64,000 nucleotides of DNA. Source: Lachnospiraceae bacterium. Lineage in GTDB: Bacteria > Bacillota > Clostridia > Lachnospirales > Lachnospiraceae. Both the position numbers and the translations under genes were made by a program. Where the stretch lies: assembly GCA_024399135.1 (NCBI GenBank), contig JAKSHY010000011.1, positions 1 through 64,000 of the forward strand, given 5' to 3'. Under the pieces are notes generated by a model. It was not told where the DNA came from. It ran no database searches and saw only the letters and a list, made by a program, of their open reading frames with translations. Of the stretch, positions 58,595 to 64,000 are shown piece by piece (the stretch's first letter is position 1; each line of letters begins with the position of its first letter).

Positions 58595-59476
58595 ATGACA
58601 GATTTTAATTTTACATTATCTGACAGAATTCAAAAAATACAACAGATAAATGATAAATATAACCTACTTGATAATGCTTATTTATCATTTAGTGGTGGTA
58701 GGGATTCTACTGTTCTTCACTACTTACTGGATATTGCACTCCCTGGAAATAAAATTCCTCGTGTGTTTATCAACACTGGAATTGAGTACAAAAAAATAGT
58801 TGAATTCGTAAAAGGTATGGCAAAAACTGATGACAGATTTGTTATAGTTGCTCCTTCCAGAAACATAAAAGAAACTCTGGAAGAATTCGGCTATCCTTTC
58901 AAAAGTAAAGAACACAGTCAAAGATTAAAAGAATGGCAGAACGGATGCCGTGGCGATTATCTAAAAAGATATATCAATGGCGAAAAATTTATTTCCTGTC
59001 CAAAGAAACTTAAATACCAATTCGAACCTGATTTTAATATGAAAATATCAGATTTATGTTGTAATAAAATGAAGAAAGATCCAGCCTCAAAGTGGTCAAA
59101 AGAAAATAAAAGATCCGTTTGTATAACCGGGATGAGAGCTGAAGAAGGTGGAAATAGAAGAACATTGAACTGTATTGTCACAACCAAGAACGATTCATTG
59201 AAAAAGTTTCACCCTCTGACAGTTGTTAATGAAGAATGGATGGATGAGTTTATAAAGGCTAATAACGTCAAGCTATGCGATTTATACTACGAACCATTCA
59301 ACTTTCAAAGAACTGGTTGCGTTGGATGCCCCTTTAATAAGAAACTACAAGAAAGTTTAGATATTCTAAAGGTGTTAGTTCCAGACGAATATAAACGAGC
59401 AAATATTATATGGAAGCCCGTATACGATGAGTATATACGAATAGGCTTTAGATTAAAAAATATCGAAAAGTTATAA
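58595..59476 (+). CDS. PAPS reductase-family (PP-loop) protein
   Basis: The 293-residue product has the PP-loop motif SFSGGRDSTVL (about residues 31-41), IPRVFINTGIEYKKIVEF, and C-terminal cysteines (CCNKMKKDP; TGCVGCPFN) that can bind Fe-S. In phages this family (3'-phosphoadenosine phosphosulphate reductase-like, DndC-related) is linked to sulphur metabolism or DNA modification. No other dnd genes are present in the window, so its substrate is unclear. Its transcript ends at a terminator at 59476. Confidence 0.8.
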   Translation: MTDFNFTLSDRIQKIQQINDKYNLLDNAYLSFSGGRDSTVLHYLLDIALPGNKIPRVFINTGIEYKKIVEFVKGMAKTDDRFVIVAPSRNIKETLEEFGYPFKSKEHSQRLKEWQNGCRGDYLKRYINGEKFISCPKKLKYQFEPDFNMKISDLCCNKMKKDPASKWSKENKRSVCITGMRAEEGGNRRTLNCIVTTKNDSLKKFHPLTVVNEEWMDEFIKANNVKLCDLYYEPFNFQRTGCVGCPFNKKLQESLDILKVLVPDEYKRANIIWKPVYDEYIRIGFRLKNIEKL

Positions 59477-59508
59477 GGATAGGTTCAGTACAACCTATCC
59501 TTTTTTTA
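59476..59508 (+). terminator. Intrinsic terminator
   Basis: AGGATAGGTT (59476-59485) pairs with AACCTATCCT (59492-59501), followed by T6. Confidence 0.9.
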
Positions 59509-59588
59509 TTCTCAAAAGTAAACACACAAAAAGTAAACACAGGTACACGAGGGTTTTTCAGTAAACCAAGCTAACCAGGAGGATGTCG

Positions 59589-59735
59589 ATGGTTAGAGTT
59601 AGAGTATTTGTGGGTGGGAAATTTATAACATTGGTTTTTAGTAGTTGTTCTCAGTTTGAGAAGTGGCTCGGTGGAAGTCCAAATAAGATTCATAATAAGG
59701 GGGTGATAAAAATTATGAACTATGAGCTTATATAA
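59589..59735 (+). CDS. Very small hypothetical protein, 48 aa
   Basis: ATG at 59589 with AGGAGG six bases upstream. Product MVRVRVFVGGKFITLVFSSC, then QFEKWLGGSPNKIHNKG; a small beta protein. It is a lone gene between two terminators. Not recognised. Confidence 0.5.
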   Translation: MVRVRVFVGGKFITLVFSSCSQFEKWLGGSPNKIHNKGVIKIMNYELI

Positions 59736-59801
59736 TAGAAGAAAAATACTTAAATTTTCTTCACTAATTTCGAATAAATTACAGTATAATTGAGGTAAAC
59801 A

Positions 59802-60239
59802 ATGGAAATTAAGGACGAGAAAGAATTAATGAAAACTCTGGTAAAAGAAATCCAGAGCGAAATTCAAAGATGGAAGACAGAAAGATTACTTCTTATTTTC
59901 TTAGACGAAAAAGGGAATATCTTTTATAAAAAAATTGTATCAGTCGGGTATAATAAATATGTTGCTTATTTTTATCCCAATAGGGTGATAGAGTTTATTA
60001 ATGAAATAAAACCACATGCAGTTGTCTGGGCACACAATCATGTTACAAACATTGCAAGACCGAGTGATGTCGATGACGAAACTCTTTATTGGATAAAAAA
60101 TGAGTGTGAAAAAAGAAACATCATCTTTTATGATAGTATCATTGTTATGAAAGATAATAATAATTACTATTCATACAGAGAATGTAACAGACTAGATATT
60201 ATTCCAACTAAAAATAAAGTTACCACAGGAGGTAAATAA
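59802..60239 (+). CDS. RadC-like JAMM/MPN-domain protein
   Basis: The 145-residue product carries the JAMM zinc motif VWAHNHVTNIARPSDVDDE (about residues 75-93), i.e. HxHx(7)SxxD, as in RadC (HNHPSGDPxPSxxD), followed by FYDSIIVMKDNNNYYSYRE. RadC-type proteins have unclear roles in recombination or repair and are common in phages and mobile islands; JAMM proteins can be isopeptidases. No HhH domain is present. It is coupled to the following membrane gene by overlap. Confidence 0.75.
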   Translation: MEIKDEKELMKTLVKEIQSEIQRWKTERLLLIFLDEKGNIFYKKIVSVGYNKYVAYFYPNRVIEFINEIKPHAVVWAHNHVTNIARPSDVDDETLYWIKNECEKRNIIFYDSIIVMKDNNNYYSYRECNRLDIIPTKNKVTTGGK

Positions 60240-60682
60240 TGGGTGTACAGATGGAACCACCAAGTCCTAATCGAGAATATAATTTCTTGATTCATGATAC
60301 TGACCACTTGTCAGATGAGGAAATTGAATGGCGTATGAATACAAAATTATATTGTCAAAATTGCCATAAATTATGGAAGCCATGGGTATTTATAAATATT
60401 ATAACCAATATAATTGTCTGGGCAGTGGATAGTTTTTGCTCATATGATCTTATCATAGCAATGATTAGTTTCGTTATAAGTGCCCCAATATGCTTCTTTA
60501 TAAATGCATGGCAGATTTATGACAATAACAAACTAAGAGATATATATAATGTAAATTCAGATTTACTACGCATGGAATCTCGAATCGAAATGGGTGTTGC
60601 AATAGGAGCAGGTATTTCAAGTCTAAAGACAATAAAGAAATCTACAAAACATGCTCTAACTCCACACGATGTAGACATCTAA
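60239..60682 (+). CDS. Membrane protein with two TM segments, 147 aa
   Basis: An N-terminal soluble part with a CxxC (LYCQNCHKLWKPW) is followed by two TM helices (about residues 59-77, VFINIITNIIVWAVDSF, and 80-103, LIIAMISFVISAPICFFINA). The C-terminus is soluble and helical (IEMGVAIGAGISSLKTIKKS). Start overlaps the RadC-like stop and has AGGAGG. Function unknown. Confidence 0.6.
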   Translation: MGVQMEPPSPNREYNFLIHDTDHLSDEEIEWRMNTKLYCQNCHKLWKPWVFINIITNIIVWAVDSFCSYDLIIAMISFVISAPICFFINAWQIYDNNKLRDIYNVNSDLLRMESRIEMGVAIGAGISSLKTIKKSTKHALTPHDVDI

Positions 60683-60704
60683 TATTTACAATTCATTATC
60701 AACT

Positions 60705-60741
60705 AACCCGGCACGACATTAAGTTCTGCCGGGTTTATTAT
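60705..60741 (+). terminator. Intrinsic terminator
   Basis: AACCCGGCA (60705-60713) pairs with TGCCGGGTT (60727-60735), then TATTATTT. Confidence 0.75.
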
Positions 60742-60797
60742 TTAACACGAGCGTAAAACCCCTTGCTTTAGCTATGGGGAGCTTCAATTAACACGAG
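60742..60797 (+). mobile_element. 39-nt solo copy of TnpB element ends flanked by direct repeats
   Basis: Positions 60749-60787 match the first 32 bases of the left end at 56652 and end with the right-end GGGGAGCTTCAA. The copy is flanked by TTAACAC (60742 and 60788; extended TTAACACGAG at both). It looks like a palindrome-associated mini-element made only of the two ends. Confidence 0.7.
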
Positions 60798-60804
60798 GTA
60801 TCAA

Positions 60805-61107
60805 ATGATTGAACTTAAACAATACCCTACTCAGGAAGATTTTCTTGATGGAATTGCAAGATGTACATCATTAGTTCAGACAGCACTTGGAGATATTCAG
60901 TATCTTGCAAAAAGATTTTCAGATGGTAACTACTACATGACTGAAGAGCAGGTAGCAGATTATATGAAATGCACAGTAGATGAAATACCAAAGATGACTA
61001 AATACAGAGCAGTCTGGTCCAGAGGTTACATCTACAAGAAGTCGGAAGTCGATGATTACATTGAATCAAAGGCTGTTGGTAAAAAGAAATCGGATTCGTT
61101 ATTCTAA
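60805..61107 (+). CDS. Excisionase-like HTH protein, 100 aa
   Basis: C-terminal segment MTEEQVADYMKCTVDEIPKM, YRAVWSRGYIYKKSEVDDYI is the winged HTH layout of excisionase/HTH_17-type proteins (EEVAxxLxxxxxxIxxxxxxGxxxxxKxxVxxY). N-terminal 45 residues are helical (TSLVQTALGDIQYLAKR). It could control directionality or early transcription. The solo element lies 17 bases upstream, so the insertion may affect its leader. Confidence 0.65.
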   Translation: MIELKQYPTQEDFLDGIARCTSLVQTALGDIQYLAKRFSDGNYYMTEEQVADYMKCTVDEIPKMTKYRAVWSRGYIYKKSEVDDYIESKAVGKKKSDSLF

Positions 61108-61118
61108 GGAGAAATAAA

Positions 61119-61787
61119 ATGGCAGAAACAAAAATTACAAACGGTGATGTATTCAACAAGCTTGGAAGTATTGATACTTCAAAGAACGTAGAAGTAAAGA
61201 AAACAGGAAACACAGAACTCAAATATCTGAGCTGGACATTCGCAGTTGAAGAAGTAAAGAAAAACTTCCCTGATATGACATACACTGTAAAGAAATTCAA
61301 ACAGGTTGAACGTGTCGGTGATGTAGTCCGTGAAATAGAACTTCCTTATATGTTTGACCCTAACACTGGTTACATGGTAGCAACAGAAGTAACAATCAAC
61401 GGTCTCACACATGAAATGTGGCTTCCTGTTATGGACTCTCACAATGCAGCAATGAAAAATGTTGGTTATACAGTGAAGACAAAATACAGCGAATATGCAG
61501 TTCCGGCAGCATCAATGTTTGACGTCAACAAGACAATTATGAGATGTTTGGTAAAAAATCTTGCAATGTTCGGACTGGGGCTTAACATCTATGCAGGTGA
61601 AGATCTTCCAGTTATTGAATCTGAGGAGGTGAAGTCACTTAAGTCAAAAGTCGAAAACATGATTAAGGACAAGACAATCACCGACCCTGGCTACGTTGCA
61701 AAAGCACAGTCTTACATCAACGCAAATGATGTAGATGGGCTTCAGAAAATAATCAGTTATTATGACGGTCAAAAGAAGACTGCTTAA
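61119..61787 (+). CDS. Single-strand annealing protein, Sak3/DUF1071-type
   Basis: The 222-residue product has LKYLSWTFAVEEVKKNFPDM near residue 33, then GYMVATEVTINGLTHEMWL near 90, LPVMDSHNAAMKNVGYT and FDVNKTIMRCLVKNLAMFGL near 135. The LSWxxAWxxVKxxxPD ... VxTxVTIxGxxxEMWLPVMDxxNxA pattern is that of DUF1071 (Sak3) annealing proteins of the Red-beta/RecT functional class. It should pair with the SSB at 42426 in recombination. AAGGAG upstream. Confidence 0.85.
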   Translation: MAETKITNGDVFNKLGSIDTSKNVEVKKTGNTELKYLSWTFAVEEVKKNFPDMTYTVKKFKQVERVGDVVREIELPYMFDPNTGYMVATEVTINGLTHEMWLPVMDSHNAAMKNVGYTVKTKYSEYAVPAASMFDVNKTIMRCLVKNLAMFGLGLNIYAGEDLPVIESEEVKSLKSKVENMIKDKTITDPGYVAKAQSYINANDVDGLQKIISYYDGQKKTA

Positions 61788-61808
61788 TAATATATACCTC
61801 AGTAATTT

Positions 61809-61840
61809 GGGCTCACCTTTAAGGGTGGGCCCTTCTTATT
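61809..61840 (+). terminator. Intrinsic terminator after the annealing protein gene
   Basis: GGGCTCACC (61809-61817) pairs with GGTGGGCCC (61824-61832, one wobble), then TTCTTATTT. Confidence 0.8.
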
Positions 61841-61842
61841 TG

Positions 61843-61872
61843 CACGACTTCAGAACAAAACAAACTTAATAT
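61843..61872 (+). promoter_or_regulatory. CACGAC-class promoter
   Basis: CACGACTTC (61843-61851) with TAATAT 18 bases after CACGAC (61867-61872), directly after the terminator and before the gene at 61892. Confidence 0.6.
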
Positions 61873-61891
61873 TAATCAAAGGAATAAACAA

Positions 61892-62251
61892 ATGAATACA
61901 TTAAAAATCAATCACAAAACTTATACAGAATCGGACGTAAAGAAAATGAGTCTGATTGAAATTGGAAATCTTCAGTCAGAACTGGAGATTGAAATTACTT
62001 CTGCAAAAGATGCATTAGTCAATATTGGAGACGATAATACAAGTGTTGCTACATATCAGAAGAATTGTCTTCATAAAAAACTGAACATGATGCACTATGC
62101 ACAGAAATGGATTGGTTCAATTAAGAAAGAAAACTATCTGGACGAATACAAGCAGAGAAGATATAACGAAAAGTTTGTAGAAGTTTCAAAAACATTCCTA
62201 CCTAAATTTATGCTTAAGAAAATCGAAAAAGCAATACAGGAGGCCGAATAA
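61892..62251 (+). CDS. Hypothetical coiled-coil protein, 119 aa
   Basis: Helical protein (LKINHKTYTESDVKKMSLIE; IGNLQSELEIEITSAKDAL; YKQRRYNEKFVEVSKTFLPK). First gene behind a CACGAC promoter; AAGGAA upstream; stop overlaps the next ATG. Not recognised. Confidence 0.6.
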   Translation: MNTLKINHKTYTESDVKKMSLIEIGNLQSELEIEITSAKDALVNIGDDNTSVATYQKNCLHKKLNMMHYAQKWIGSIKKENYLDEYKQRRYNEKFVEVSKTFLPKFMLKKIEKAIQEAE

Positions 62252-62730
62252 TGGATTATTGTAGACTTTGGGAATATATAGACAAAGCTCAGTTGAATGA
62301 GATGATGAAAAGTGAATATCCAATTGATGTTGACTACTCTTTTCTCTGCTTTGAAAATATCTATTTCGGAGTTGCAGAATACTGTGCTCGTTGTTATGCA
62401 GAAATGTCTAACGTTTATAGCAAAACTACAATCATAGACTTAGGCTGTGCTTATGGTTTTCAGTCAGCATTATTCACAGATACGAAAGTTTTTGATAAAT
62501 ATATAGGTGTTGATATTAGTCTACACCCAAAATATGAGACTAATAATAGTGTTTATTTTGAAATGTCTATCCAAAACTTTATCAAAAATGAATTACCAAA
62601 AATGAATCTTGAGAATGTAATTGCAATCTGTTCTTACGTTCCTGATGAAGAAGCAAGACGTTTAGTAAGAGAAACTTTTGATAACTGCATAGTCTATTAC
62701 CCACCAAGGAGAAATTATGGAAGAGATTAA
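62251..62730 (+). CDS. SAM-dependent methyltransferase-like protein
   Basis: The 159-residue product contains motif I TTIIDLGCAYGFQSALF (about residues 66-82) and post-I YIGVDISLHP (about 95), the Rossmann-type SAM site. The target domain is small and no NPPY-type catalytic motif is visible, so the substrate is unknown. AGGAGG upstream; the 3' end overlaps the next gene by 14 bases. Confidence 0.65.
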   Translation: MDYCRLWEYIDKAQLNEMMKSEYPIDVDYSFLCFENIYFGVAEYCARCYAEMSNVYSKTTIIDLGCAYGFQSALFTDTKVFDKYIGVDISLHPKYETNNSVYFEMSIQNFIKNELPKMNLENVIAICSYVPDEEARRLVRETFDNCIVYYPPRRNYGRD

Positions 62731-62971
62731 AAACTTCATCTACAGTCATTCATCACCTAATGGCTGTGTGGCACTTACAAGAAGTGAAAGAGATGAACTC
62801 ATCAGTATGATTGAGAAACACTATGAAAAACTGAAATGCTGTCATAACTGTAAATATTCTTTTCGTAACGGTGGTCATGAAGAAAAATGTGAAGGTTGCT
62901 GGACGTATGAAAGTAAAGAAGACTTTCAAATCAATAAAAAGACCTATCTACATTGGAAGTGTAAAGAATGA
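62717..62971 (+). CDS. Small zinc-binding protein, 84 aa
   Basis: Two Cys pairs (KCCHNCKYSF near residues 37-46 and KCEGCWTYE near 53-61) form a probable zinc ribbon often seen as 'NCKYxxxxxxxxxCxxC' in phage proteins. AAGGAG upstream; overlaps both neighbours. Confidence 0.6.
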   Translation: MEEIKNFIYSHSSPNGCVALTRSERDELISMIEKHYEKLKCCHNCKYSFRNGGHEEKCEGCWTYESKEDFQINKKTYLHWKCKE

Positions 62972-63177
62972 CAGTATCAGAACTTAAACGTGAACTTGAA
63001 AAGTATGAACAGATGGGTCACGGCGATACTAGCGTTATTGCTCACTGTTACAGTACATACAAGTTTTGTGCAGACGAAGAGAATGATTATGTTGAATATC
63101 ATTTCTCAAAAATTGATGATATTTATTATCAGAGTGGTGACATTGAAATTGAATTCAGTAATGGAAAGGAGCGATAA
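62968..63177 (+). CDS. Hypothetical protein, 69 aa
   Basis: The product begins MTVSELKRELEKYEQMGHGD, followed by a beta region. The 'TVxELxxxLxxxxxxGxGD' start is common in small phage proteins of unknown function. Overlaps the previous gene by four bases. Confidence 0.6.
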   Translation: MTVSELKRELEKYEQMGHGDTSVIAHCYSTYKFCADEENDYVEYHFSKIDDIYYQSGDIEIEFSNGKER

Positions 63178-63501
63178 ATGACAGAAGAAGAAAAAGCAGA
63201 AGAATATGCAAAAGGGAAAGCACACGAACATTATCATTTTCTTTTTGAGGAAAACAGTGGAAGCCCAGTGGATTTTGCAAAATTGTGTTATCTTGACGGA
63301 CTTGCAGAAGGTAAACCTAAATGGCACGACCTGAGAAAAGACCCGAATGATTTACCTAAGGGAGATGAAGATTGTTTATGTTTTATATCAGAATGCTATT
63401 TTGTTGGTCATTACGCAAAGGAAGATAAAGAATGGCATTTTGATGAATTTATATCTAATGGGGTTATCGCTTGGTGTGAACTTCCGAAGTTTGAGGAGTA
63501 G
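63178..63501 (+). CDS. DUF551-like protein, paralogue of 50771-51109
   Basis: The 107-residue product begins MTEEEKAEEYAKGKAHEH, contains CYLDGLAEGKPKWHDLRKDP, NDLPKGDEDCLCFISE and ends VIAWCELPKFEE, closely matching the paralogue 12 kb upstream over its whole length. The middle has diverged. AAGGAG upstream; follows the previous stop directly. Confidence 0.7.
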   Translation: MTEEEKAEEYAKGKAHEHYHFLFEENSGSPVDFAKLCYLDGLAEGKPKWHDLRKDPNDLPKGDEDCLCFISECYFVGHYAKEDKEWHFDEFISNGVIAWCELPKFEE

Positions 63502-63503
63502 AT

Positions 63504-63716
63504 ATGACACATACAATTGTTTATCTCAAATCAAACAACCATATTGCTGATGAATTTCATTGTGTTCCTGACAAAATAACAGAACACATTATGAAACATA
63601 CAAATACTGAAGAAAAGAAACAGGACTGCTTCATGTTTGAGTTTGCAAGTGGTAATTCTTGTTGGTATGCACATTCAGACTATTACTACAAGTTTGAAGG
63701 TGGATTTATTGCGTAG
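63504..63716 (+). CDS. Hypothetical protein, 70 aa
   Basis: Small mixed protein (THTIVYLKSNNHIADEFHCV; EKKQDCFMFEFASGNSCWYA). GAGGAG upstream. Not recognised. Confidence 0.5.
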   Translation: MTHTIVYLKSNNHIADEFHCVPDKITEHIMKHTNTEEKKQDCFMFEFASGNSCWYAHSDYYYKFEGGFIA

Positions 63717-63725
63717 GAGGAATAA

Positions 63726-63899
63726 ATGACATTCAGGATTAGAAGTAATTGGGAACAAGGTGCTTCAGATTACAAAGAAGTTCTAAGTAAATACAATTAT
63801 TGTGGAATTGAAACTGTTTTTGAAGATGTTACTCTTAACATTCCGGTTTTAAGTGGAATACAGTTACATTCTCTTCTGAACTTCAATTTTCCAACTTGA
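63726..63899 (+). CDS. Short gene, probably truncated by a TnpB-like insertion
   Basis: ATG at 63726 with AGGAGG upstream. The frame reads MTFRIRSNWEQGASDYKEVL and stays open to TGA at 63899, but from about 63797 the opposite strand encodes a TnpB-like fragment, so the last 30 codons are probably not native. The true 3' part is outside the window or lost. Confidence 0.45.
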   Translation: MTFRIRSNWEQGASDYKEVLSKYNYCGIETVFEDVTLNIPVLSGIQLHSLLNFNFPT

Positions 63900-64000
63900 T
63901 TACCTTTTTGCTTTGACTTTGAAAGATTAATAATATCCTGCTGAATATGTCTAATGATATTCTGATGAACACCTGTTTGAATCGTTAGATTTCTTTCAAC
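63797..64000 (-). pseudogene. Partial TnpB-like sequence (window edge)
   Basis: Read leftward from the window end the frame gives NLTIQTGVHQNIIRHIQQDI, INLSKSKQKGNQVGKLKFRR, then CNCIPLKTGMLRVTS and stops at TAA (63797-63799). The KGxxVGKLKFxxxxNxIPLK layout is that of the N-terminal part of IS200/IS605 TnpB proteins, of a clade different from the one at 56720. A stop directly after SIPQ suggests a truncated or decayed copy; most of the gene lies beyond the window. Confidence 0.5.

Noticed and set aside
1-64000. Genome-wide TAG recoding (code 15)
   Set aside because: Only one internal TAG is seen, and many early and late genes end sensibly with TAG (e.g. 47240, 52221, 55130), so wholesale recoding is unlikely; leaky TAG in late genes remains possible.

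Overview
The window is a large segment of an AT-rich tailed-phage genome or prophage (siphovirus type, lambda-like tail) from an anaerobic, probably gut or rumen, bacterium. The host cannot be fixed from sequence: Treponema-like spirochaetes and Clostridia are both plausible. There are no rRNA genes, no recognisable tRNA genes and no housekeeping genes. No integrase, DNA polymerase, helicase or endolysin lies in the window, and genes run off both ends, so this is only part of the genome.

Layout. Positions 1-35563 are the late module, read leftward from a divergent promoter at about 35.57-35.63 kb: small and large terminase, portal (DUF4055-like), Mu gpF-like minor head protein broken by one in-frame TAG, scaffold, major capsid protein, connectors, Ig-domain tail tube protein, G/GT tail chaperones joined by a -1 slippery site, tape measure, minor tail proteins, NlpC/P60 tail protein, a 2219-residue J-like tip protein, then four receptor-binding or fibre proteins (collagen-like, LamG-lectin-like). 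The leftmost 3 kb hold a membrane HExxH protein, a membrane protein with a LuxR-like C-terminus, a sigma-4-like HTH protein and conserved small phage proteins.

Positions 36.6-38.8 kb are a leftward immunity-like operon: four HTH proteins, one exported protein and one DUF4406 protein. It sits behind six TTACGTCACC-type repeats spaced 22-23 bp apart. Positions 39.2-64 kb are rightward early genes: SSB, a ComM/YifB AAA+ ATPase, a lone reverse transcriptase, GP88-like protein, PAPS-reductase-family protein, RadC-like JAMM protein, Sak3-type annealing protein, methyltransferases, and about forty short hypothetical genes, nearly all with AGGAG ribosome sites and tight or overlapping junctions.

Most notable are non-coding parts. 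Two tandem arrays (49.45-50.15 and 52.43-52.81 kb) hold eight diverged copies of a roughly 120-nt structured RNA with a shared ATCTA...TAAAG motif, downstream of the reverse transcriptase. A 919-nt gene-free gap (39.79-40.71 kb) looks like one large structured RNA ending in a terminator. Two promoter families are visible: CACGAC -35 boxes (early genes and small RNAs) and TTTAACCT boxes (late genes). A TnpB element has split an early gene, and a 39-nt solo copy of its ends lies 2.7 kb away.
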